A DNA stretch of 64,000 nt from Cliona cf. orientalis (Eukaryota > Porifera > Demospongiae > Clionaida > Clionaidae). Positions 57,701 through 64,000 of the stretch are shown here, in pieces (position 1 is the stretch's first letter; each line of letters starts with the position of its first letter). The notes beneath the pieces were generated by a model. The model was given only the letters and a program-made list of their open reading frames with translations. It searched no databases and was not told the DNA's origin. The DNA is taken from NCBI GenBank assembly GCA_963930775.1, contig OZ005707.1:2480001-2544000 (forward strand), read 5' to 3'. A program made the translations under genes and the position numbers.

Positions 57701-60449
57701 TGTATGTATCCAATTGCACATGTACGCAGGTGTATCTTCTGTCCATATTATAAATAGCAGAAATATTTCATGCTTTTCTATTTCATGTTACTAAATCAAG
57801 AGGTTTGAAAAGAATGACTTACAACAGTGTTCTAACTGAATTTATGCCTTGGGAAGTTATAAATTTCAAGGGCTGATAAGGCTCTTCTGGGATGATGGGC
57901 ATCCAGATATCCAGTAGCCATTCCCAGAGTACACTGTAGCTAGTTGGGTGTCGGGCTCCGCCCACAAGCACATGCTTTATTGATATCGCGCTTGCACAAT
58001 ACCATATTATATAGCTGAAAAACTGGGTGTGGTTGGATGAAAAACGGCACGGTCATAGCCATGCCACGTCCTATGGCCTGAGAAAACACCCAAAAGAACC
58101 CTATGATACCTTATTTTTGAAGTATATAATCGATGTAAGCGGCAAATTTCATGGTAGCAGACACACAGACCAAACGAGTACCATAATTATCCCTTCCGGC
58201 ACATGTGCGCCAAGGGTTAATGAAAATCATTTACATATATTATAAGTTACTCACCCCTATACACATGATAACAGCATTGCACAATATTATAATATTATTA
58301 TACCTTCTGAATCAAGTTATTGACCTCCTTATATTAATAGTGATAAATATATACAGCAGTAGTAGGCTTGAAAGTGGACAAATGTAGATTGTCAGTTTTT
58401 ACACTGTCCTGTATCTTAATTTAGGTTTTCACCTGATTGGCTTCAAGCCTTCTGATGAAGTGAAGCGTCACCTTCATGTTAAACCTGGAAAGTTCATTTA
58501 TCCGGATGAAGTTGTAAGTTGGAGGAATCCTTCTAGTAGACCACATATTGCTATGATTGATTATTGTGCATTCAGAATGTTTCTGGTAGCTACAAGACAT
58601 TCTCTGCCTTCCTGGATCGCTGTATCGCTAAGAAGGTTGTACCCATCTGTTGCTATGTGGCTACAGCTATCACTTCACCTCGCTTCGTTGCTCTCTTACC
58701 TCAGGTTTGCATATGATAGTATAGCCACATGTCCTCACTGCTCCATACTCTATACACTCTACATGTACATGTAATACACACAATATCGTAATTTGTGAAT
58801 TTTTTCATTGTAAAAAAATTTCATTTTGTATAAAGTGTTGAAATTTTTTACGTGAAAATAGTTTCCCTATACTGAATAATGCAGCAAGTACATGGTGTGA
58901 GTTTGAAATGAATGAAGAAAATAAAAATTTTATGCTAATGATGTAATTTCTAGCACTAATTTTTTTTCAAACAAAATTAACACAAATTCCGGTACACTCT
59001 CCTATCTTACCTATATATGTATATATATATATATATATATAGAAGAGTGTAACGATTCCTGAAAAATGGTACCCCTCTAATCAGGGCTATCCGTAAAGAG
59101 TGGTTCAACGGTGTAACTAAGTTACATAGTCTTGTTCTTCTTTGCACAGAAAGAGGAGCTGGGTGATGGAAATGTGCAGATCTCGCCACCAGGTTTTCAT
59201 GTGATGTACTTGCCTTTCAGTGAAGACATTAGAAAGCTTCACCATGAACCAGCTTCCAAAGGTTTGCTATAGCTACTCCAATGGCGTGTCATTGATATAC
59301 ATGTATTGTGTTATCATTATCTATAACATAGCTTCTACTGAACAAATTGACAAAGCTAAAGAAGTTATCAAGAAGCTAACATTTGAATTTCAAAGTGACT
59401 CATTTGAGAATCCAGGTATTCAAAATTCATGCTGCTGGGCATGCCCACAAAAATATGCTTTTATTTGCGATATGTGGGATCTACCTACCAATTTGATTAT
59501 TTAGCACACATTTTCAGTAATTAATCTACAATTAATTGTAATTAGGTTTGCAGAAGCACTTTCGCCATCTTGAAGCGGTAGCATTGGAGAGAGAGTCCAT
59601 TGAAGACTATGAGGACTTCACATTACCTAATATGGATAGGATCGAGAAGCGAGCAGGAGCTTTGCTGAATGAGTTCAGTGAAGTACTGTCTAGCAGAGGA
59701 GCTGACAGTAAACCAAGGCAAAAGAGAAAGGTCAGTTTCCTTCAAGTTCAATCATGGTGTGGAGTGATGCTTGTGACAAACCACAGCAGCACACAAGAGC
59801 AGTACTTGAAGCATACACTGGTCAACATAACATAGCAGGAAACTTTGGCAATATTAATTTATTAATTTGACCATTAAAATTTGGTATAGATCACCAAATA
59901 AAAAAAATTCAATTTAATGCATGCTCACAGCCTAATGGCAATAAGCATTCAGATCACCAAATTTATACTTCACCAATACGAATGGAGAGCCATTTTGCCA
60001 AATTTAATGCTCGCCGAAGTTACCTGCCATACGATAATGTATGAACTCTAATCACTGACCATTGCAAAAGTATTTATGATGTTACAGTATGAGAGTAGTT
60101 AATTTTATCTTTGCTACTCTCACATAAATTCTCATGTCTTGTAGCCTTCTGAGAGTGCTGCAGGAGGTGAAGCTAAGAGACCAAAAACAACGTCTGAAGT
60201 GGAACGGGCTGCAAAAGAAGGAGAGGTAGGTACTTTCTAGCTCCTTTATATGCGGGGAGGGATGGGGGGGGGGGGGGGGGGCAGCGTTATAGCTTGCGGT
60301 ATAATATTATTATAGTGATTTTCCATGCCATATAGCTAAACAATCTGCGAGTTGCTGAGCTGAAGGATTTCCTAAAGTCTGTTGGTCAAAAGGCAACTGG
60401 ACGCAAGCCTGAGTTGATTGATCTAGTTAAGAATTACTTTGAACAATGA
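45736..60449 (+). CDS. XRCC6: Ku70 (XRCC6), DNA double-strand-break repair
   Basis: Twenty coding exons join in phase: 45736-45807, 46139-46240, 47727-47801, 48217-48264, 48345-48399, 48526-48616, 49356-49434, 49856-49879, 51319-51393, 51518-51591, 51925-52008, 52289-52385, 52712-52826, 58425-58513, 58576-58704, 59150-59261, 59332-59415, 59546-59730, 60145-60225 and 60336-60449. The product is 594 aa (human 609). The N-terminal alpha/beta domain is clear (LIMLVDCSEPMF, KIISSDKDVVGVVFFGT, HKRILLFTNNDNPN). The DNA-encircling core (FHLIGFKP, QISPPGFHVMYLPF, FQSDSFENPGLQKHFRHLEA) and a C-terminal SAP domain (LNNLRVAELKDFLKSVGQKA) follow. Ku70 pairs with Ku80 to bind DNA ends in non-homologous end joining. 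Its 5.6-kb intron 13 hosts an antisense ZU5/death-domain gene. Exon 8 is only 24 nt. Confidence 0.96.
46310..46507. mobile_element. Worn copy of the GGCGG-type MITE
   Basis: Blocks such as GAAATTAAATTTGGCG, GCAGTCCCATACC and CACCAAATTTAAC match the 17289 and 53532 elements with many changes. It directly abuts the element starting at 46508. Confidence 0.55.
46508..47610. mobile_element. MITE with ACCGTATTTTCCCGCTATTA ends, interrupted
   Basis: The left end ATACCGTATTTTCCCGCTAT and the right end ATAACGAGAAAATACGGTAT are inverted. Both continue into GCGCTTAATA/TATTAAGCGC subrepeats. It is split by a pogo-like element at 46878-47525. It lies in Ku70 intron 2. Confidence 0.85.
46878..47525. mobile_element. 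Nested pogo/Tigger-like element, TA target duplication
   Basis: The ends start CAGTGGACTCTC and are inverted at the right (GAGAGTCCACTG), with TA at 46876-46877 and 47526-47527. Length is 648 bp. Multiple TCCGTTATTCGG-like subrepeats lie near both ends. It lies inside the element at 46508-47610. Confidence 0.88.
49012..49083 (+). tRNA. tRNA-like gene, anticodon by position CTC, U33 lost
   Basis: A full cloverleaf can be drawn. The acceptor stem 49012-49018 pairs with 49076-49082 (four G-U pairs). The D arm is GCTC-AGTGGTA-GAGC. The anticodon stem is CTGGT/GCCAG with loop GGCTCAA, and the T arm CTGGG-TTCGATT-CCCGG. The A box (TAGCTCAGTGG) and B box (GGTTCGATTCC) are consensus. Position 33, normally U, is G, and the acceptor is weak, so I think this is a transcribable tRNA-derived sequence rather than a working tRNA-Glu. 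It sits in Ku70 intron 6, same strand. Confidence 0.65.
49088..49093 (+). terminator. T6 run, Pol III terminator of the tRNA-like gene
   Basis: A run of six T begins five bases after the predicted 3' end. This is a standard Pol III stop, so with intact A and B boxes the unit could be transcribed. Confidence 0.7.
50243..50700. mobile_element. CAGGGTTTCATT-family element, copy B (right end lost)
   Basis: It begins CAGGGTTTCATTTAGGATTT and matches 55237-56182 up to the G-rich tail at about 50700, where a Penelope-type fragment takes over. It has no insertion at the point where copy C carries a nested element. Confidence 0.82.
50701..51260 (+). mobile_element. Penelope-like retroelement fragment (GIY-YIG nuclease end)
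   Basis: The frame from about 50710 to the stop at 51134 encodes a CxCG zinc-knuckle-like segment and a GIY-YIG-type nuclease: VVYQIPCQCGKVYVGETQRPLA, then RVKEHRDAC and a distal EKEALHIERTPANNRLNRD. Penelope-like elements carry this endonuclease C-terminal to their reverse transcriptase. The reverse transcriptase is absent here, so this is a 5'-truncated copy. The domain itself is not visibly broken. A hammerhead-like motif follows the stop. It lies in Ku70 intron 8, higher in GC than its surroundings. Confidence 0.8.
51176..51221 (+). ncRNA. Degenerate hammerhead ribozyme motif of the Penelope-like element
   Basis: CTGAGGA (51183-51189) fits the CUGANGA core. It is followed by a perfect 8-bp stem II (TGACTAGA-GCA-TCTAGTCA) and AAAACGTC, where GAAACGTC is expected. 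Stem I can form between TTTGC before and GCAAG after. The conserved G12 after stem II appears to be A, so self-cleavage is probably lost. Hammerheads are known in Penelope-like elements, and the very short ACGU stem III suits the dimeric type. Confidence 0.65.
53100..53810 (-). repeat. GGTAAAGGTCGTCAATAT repeat, inverted copy interrupted by a MITE
   Basis: This is the reverse complement of 11225-11745 and 61750-62215 blocks (CCATGCCG, GAGCCTTTCTGAGACTTGAAAA, TTGACGACCTTTTACCA). It is split at 53532-53753. Ku70 intron 13. Confidence 0.75.
53532..53753 (-). mobile_element. GGCGG-type MITE, inverted copy
   Basis: It has TACCGTATAGCCGG at the left and CCGGCTATACGGTA at the right, and is about 222 bp. 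The interior is the reverse complement of 17289-17500 at high similarity. It sits inside the repeat copy at 53100-53810. Confidence 0.88.
53815..54405 (-). repeat. Diverged further copy of the GGTAAAGGTCGTCAATAT repeat
   Basis: Blocks AGAACTAGAAAGACTCCATGG-like, GAGCTCATCCCCTTTGATTGAAG, TCTGACTCCATCTCCACGAT and GATGACCTTTTACCAGATG line up in order with the neighbouring copy. An unrelated stretch of about 200 bp lies in the middle. Confidence 0.6.
54527..57290 (-). CDS. ZU5 / death-domain protein nested in Ku70 intron 13, death domain damaged
   Basis: Exons 57290-56454, 56390-56238, 55183-54991, 54910-54872, 54803-54627 and probably 54597-54527, about 489 aa. The N-terminus has a Cys cluster (SCNYCKDLC). 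A ZU5 domain follows (ITLIVPEGALDKDQTVHFEL, ISPIVWLSL), as in UNC5, ankyrin and PIDD. A UPA-like middle comes next, then a C-terminal death domain (DAFRMLLPLAAHWRNIGVLL, DDCLREKR, then AVEHYNPAIAQEF). To reach the last block in frame an intron of only 29 nt (54598-54626) is needed. The sequence instead suggests a 7-bp tandem duplication at 54648-54661 and one extra base in the G run at 54608-54611, each shifting the frame. Either the domain is degenerating or the tiny intron is real. It is antisense to Ku70. Confidence 0.72.
55237..56182. mobile_element. CAGGGTTTCATT-family element, copy C (complete, interrupted)
   Basis: It starts CAGGGTTTCATTTAGGATTT, ends TAAATGAAACCCTG, and has TACAT on both sides as a possible target duplication. 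A second element occupies 55370-55807. It lies between ZU5-gene exons 2 and 3. Confidence 0.88.
55370..55807. mobile_element. Nested MITE with ACCGTAAATCTGGAAA ends
   Basis: The left end ACCGTAAATCTGGAAAATTTCG is inverted at the right (CGAAAATTTCCAGATTTACGGT). The interior is rich in CGAAATATTTTCGTA units in both orientations. The matching site in copy B (about 50370) is uninterrupted. Confidence 0.9.
57291..58424. other. Rest of Ku70 intron 13; ZU5 gene promoter side
   Basis: This holds the 5' flank of the antisense ZU5/death-domain gene and the end of Ku70 intron 13. No further coding exon or clear repeat was recognised. ORFs here are short and lack splice context. Confidence 0.4.
59870..60040. 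mobile_element. Worn GGCGG-type MITE remnant in Ku70 intron 18
   Basis: Scattered blocks (GATCACCAAATTTATACTTC, GCCAAATTTAATGCTCGCCG, CTGCCATACGATA) resemble the 53532 element in order. The ends are worn. Confidence 0.5.
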
Positions 60450-62960
60450 CTCACTACAGTACTATAGTTAAGAGGTACATGTAATGTAACAATACATGTA
60501 CCATGCTAAATTTGCAGGCAGTATTAATAGAGTCTAAGACATCCCATATTGAACAATGATGGGGGCCCGGCCGGGCATAGTGGATAAAATTTATTATTGA
60601 TGTTGATTTAGCTCCCCGAATAACATTGTTTGCAATGATGATATTATTAAATCTGGGTGCATTAATTAGAGAGATTTAGTACCCGTAAACAAAAGTGTCC
60701 TTAAGGTGTTGTAGCCACTATTGTAGTTTGAGCCACACCTTGGAATTAAAGTTATAGCACTTTGAAGTTTCCATGGCCATCATTATTATTACATTGTAGT
60801 TGTGTGTCTGTCCATCTATTATGGAAGGTCGGCGGAAGTGATTTGACCCCGTGGTACAAGTGGCTATATCTCTGGCCCTTGAGCATTAAGAAGCTAGAAC
60901 CAGGCGATCTCTGTGAGCGCCAGTCTTGGCTCCAGCTACAGGCACGATCACTAGCTTCTTTGACGGGCTATACAAAACCAAGTAACAAATGGCATAGTTG
61001 CCAAGTGTCCCGGTTTGGCCGGGACAGTCCCGGAATTTGGCCCTATGTCCCGCTTGTGCCCCGGTTTACCTGATTTTGCGGCATTGTCCCGGAATCCAGC
61101 TCAATTGCACAAATGGAGGTGTGGCACAAGCATAAACTCAGTATATTATCAAATTTCAGTCCGTATATCTCGATGTTTAGTGGGTGTGGTAGTACATAAT
61201 CGCCCAAAAGTGGGTGTGGTCGCCCAAAAGTGGGCGTAGTCCATAATTTTCGCGCGCGATATTTTCTACTTTGTCCCGGTCTCTCCTCTTATAAACTTGG
61301 CAATTAAGAAATGGGTACTTACATTCAGTGGTCTGCAGTTAGGCAAGCAGCTTGATTCGTGCCAAGTTGTTATCCTAGTGGTCATCATGGAGGCAGTAGA
61401 TTCTGACTTAGGCTTCTTGCATACTCAAGTGTTGCAAAGGGAGCTATATTATACGAGCAAGCTAACGATTTTTTTGGACAGTTGATTGATTTAGCCATGT
61501 GCTCCAACAGGATGCCATGAATGCGCATGCTCAATAAAATATTCCAGGTAAAGAGCGGTCTTAGCCGCTTTGCTGATATGCAGTTGCAATTAAATTAGCA
61601 CTCCGGCCTCACCCTTAGAAGGAATGGCGCAGTGTATATACACTCATCACAGCCAATACCACTCTACACGTACATGCAGTTGTACTTACTATCCCCTACT
61701 TAAATACAATCACTTGCAGCAGGGGGCAAGCCTATTATTATAATATGAAACACTTGGCCATATCCCCAGGAGTTATCATAGTGCATGCTATGGTAAAGGT
61801 CGTCAATATAGTGCGTGCCTCATAGATGCTGGCGCATCAATCACAGAGATGAGTCTGAGACCAACTCTCGACCTCTATAGTGACAAATTTCAATGCTTCA
61901 ATTATAGGAGATGAACTCATATTCCGAATGTCAGATTGGTCACGGCATGGCATGCACACAGCGTGCGTGCTATAAAAAGCACAATGCCAAGCTTTATCCA
62001 CGGGATTACAGTTAAGAGTGAAGTTCGGCCAATGGTACTTGTCAGAGAACGTAGCTCTCAGCTTTTAACCTATTCACTAGATACCAGTGTCAGATACTCT
62101 ACATACTTACCGATTTTCAAGTCTCAGAAAGGCTCAAGTCCATTGAGGCCCTGAATTCTCTCATAATTACATGTACCTCATAGATTACACCATAGGTATA
62201 TTGTGCTTTTCCATTTAATAGCCATACACCCCCACGGAAGAGCCATAATTACATCTGAGGGATCTAAATTTATGCCATTTTAATGAGTTCTTGATGGGTA
62301 AAAATAGGTTTTTAATGAAATCTTAATGGGTAAATACCCAATTTTAATTAGCGTAAGGCGCCATTTATCGGCATGCAAATTTTCCCGATTTGTAACTCCC
62401 GCCAGGAATGACGTATGAACTTGGTTCTTGCACTGAAAGGAAGCTCTTGACGTAGGCTTTCATTAACTAGAATCCAGCGAGGTAGGCCCTATTAATCAAT
62501 GAGCTATAAGCGCTAATGTGCAGACATGAAAATACCATTTATCGGCAACCGGTACGTATTATCGGCACACCTATTCTTTTCCATAATGGCGAGTGCGCCA
62601 TTTATTGGCACCTTGGCCTTCTCGAGCCTTTACTTGCCAGAAAATTATAGAAAAAATACCCCCAGATACTTCAGGATGTCCTCTCACTATATCTCTCTTC
62701 TCATATCGATCGCTTGCATCGTCTTTGAACGGCAGCCGTGAATGTGTTGATACTACACGTAAAATCGATACTGGAGCCGTTTCAACAATATAATAAATTC
62801 GTGAAGGACTTGGATGTATTCTAGGCATCAGCCTCCACCTTAAGGTACCATTAAATTGCGTGGGCGTGAGGTGGGGATATGACACCTAAACCACATCAAA
62901 GTCATTAGTGAGGTGCATGATGTGTAACCACGCCCTTTTAATTGCACAGGTCTCAGGGGT
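60450..62960. other. Ku70 3' flank; repeats only
   Basis: It includes a repeat at about 61000-61170 with TGTCCCGGAAT and CATAAACTCAGTATA blocks that recurs at about 31160-31250, and a copy of the GGTAAAGGTCGTCAATAT family at 61750-62215. From about 62350 there are several direct copies of a CATTTATCGGCA block. No supported gene. Confidence 0.5.
61750..62215. repeat. GGTAAAGGTCGTCAATAT repeat, copy at the right end
   Basis: It aligns along its length with 11225-11700 in the same orientation (ATGGTAAAGGTCGTCAATAT, GGTCACGGCATGGCA, GTCAGATACTCTACATA). It has small indels and is non-coding. Confidence 0.8.
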
Positions 62961-63490
62961 GTGGCTGCTAGAGCCGGAAGTGTTCATTTAATATCCTCCA
63001 TGGACCGGAAGGGAGGGGCCAGGCCACGCCCAAAACAGCCCCACCCTGTTCCCCAAGGACCACCATTCTCAATCAAGTGCCTACTAACCACCGGAAGCCC
63101 ACAATCAATCCCAATTAAAACACACAGCTTCCTCAAGGCCAAAACACACACAAACACTTGGAGGCCGTTCTGCCACACCGCCCACGCAAGAGCTCACCTC
63201 ATTTCCTGTGTGGGCGGAGTAACAACACGTCATCGCAACCACATCCGCTTCAAACCATCGTCAGCTTCCGTCCGGCCGTACAGGCCCATCGATCGCACCG
63301 CCGTACAGTGCCTCATTAACAGACATGGCCTCACCTTTGACCTCCTGCCACGCCCCCAAAGCCTCCTGGACGGGTTCAAAGGTCACCACCGCATCCGGGA
63401 CACGCCCACCTATCGCCGCAGCCAAGTCCCCGGCCCCGATGTCCAAGCACTGGCCCGTGAAGCCACGCCCAACCGGAAGCAATAAAACCT
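62961..63490 (+). other. GC-rich, long open frame, possible retroelement remnant
   Basis: This 530-bp island is far richer in GC than its flanks and open for 174 codons. It contains many copies of CACGCCC. The segment FSIKCLLTTGSPQSIPIKT resembles a retroelement aspartic-protease start (LLDTGS) in which the catalytic Asp is replaced by Thr. No reverse transcriptase or long terminal repeat is visible. The resemblance is weak, and I would not call this a gene. Confidence 0.2.
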
Positions 63491-63560
63491 GCATTAACGC
63501 ACACGCACACACTCCACACAGTGCCAGGAACACGCCCACATGCTTAATTAAGCCTAATTA

Positions 63561-63770
63561 GCTTTTTTTTTTTTTTTTTTTTTTTTCAAGGAGACCTGAA
63601 CACTAAGCAGAAAAAAAAATTGTCCAGAAAACCACATAATACACCTAGGATGCACAGTAGAGCCAATGCAAGCCGCAGGCAGCCTAAACTTCAATTTTGT
63701 CAAAAAGTTGGTAAAAGTCATCAGAAATCCACAAAATACACCTAGGATGCACAGTAGAGCCTTACAAAGC
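63561..63770. repeat. T homopolymer and about 110-bp direct repeat
   Basis: A run of about 24 T (63563-63586) is followed by two copies of ATACACCTAGGATGCACAGT, then AGAGCC (near 63640 and 63738), each followed by a CTCCAATTTTG/CTTCAATTTTG block. The T run could be the poly-A of a minus-strand retroposed sequence. Confidence 0.6.
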
Positions 63771-64000
63771 AAGCAAACAACCTATACTCCAATTTTGAGA
63801 ATTTTTCTAAATAACGCACACCACGGGAATTTCCCGTTTTTCACGTAGCGCGCGGGCGGAAAACATTGCAAACGTATGGCTTCCCTATACAAACATATGG
63901 GAAACTTTAAAGGACCGTAACTTTAATTCTAAGGTGTGAATCAAAATTCCGCTTCCAAGAAATTTCCAAGTACGATCCATTCTGCGTGCTCATATGAATA

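Noticed and set aside
63261-63539. Minus-strand ORF with a hydrophobic start resembling a signal peptide
   Set aside because: It lies in the GC-rich island, lacks promoter or splice context, and opposes an equally open plus-strand frame. Open frames are expected at this base composition.

Overview
The window looks like nuclear DNA from a demosponge of the Amphimedon type. The evidence is AT-rich sequence, compact multi-exon animal genes with GT/AG introns, death-domain/Roc-COR and ZU5-death-domain genes, an intronless beta-helix/multi-TM gene of a kind abundant in sponges, and a dense crowd of short inverted-repeat transposons. The species is inferred, not shown.

Layout. 1-2.0 kb (-): an NME5-like nucleoside diphosphate kinase, head-to-head with CSDE1 (UNR, + strand, 2.7-16.3 kb, 25 coding exons that I could join in phase). 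A large CSDE1 intron holds, antisense, a small secreted-peptide gene (10.0-10.6 kb). A paralogue lies just downstream of CSDE1 (18.6-20.1 kb), inside a diverged segmental duplication. 22.5-23.0 kb (+): a small proline-rich/RGG protein. 25.9-33.7 kb (-): a death-domain x4 / Roc-COR GTPase / death-domain gene. 35.6-39.0 kb: a decayed copy of the 3' half of CSDE1. 39.8-42.5 kb (-): an intronless membrane protein. 45.7-60.4 kb (+): Ku70 (XRCC6), 20 coding exons. Its introns contain a tRNA-like gene, a Penelope-type retroelement fragment with a degenerate hammerhead motif and, antisense, a ZU5/death-domain gene whose death domain looks broken. 60.4-64 kb: repeats only.

The most interesting item is the peptide pair. 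Both copies have a signal peptide, a diverged middle and a nearly identical C-terminal segment, Cys-Trp-Trp-Gly-Pro-Gly-Leu-Cys-(Trp/Tyr)-Gly-Ser-Gln-Trp. In both, a strong splice donor lies inside the next Gly codon, and a conserved downstream acceptor completes Gly-Arg-stop. The predicted product is a disulfide-looped peptide ending in Trp-amide, which is the layout of a neuropeptide or peptide-hormone precursor in an animal without neurons.

The second theme is transposon history that can be read directly. Duplicated segments give empty sites for a pogo-like element, two MITEs and a nested element, and there are several clear element-inside-element cases.
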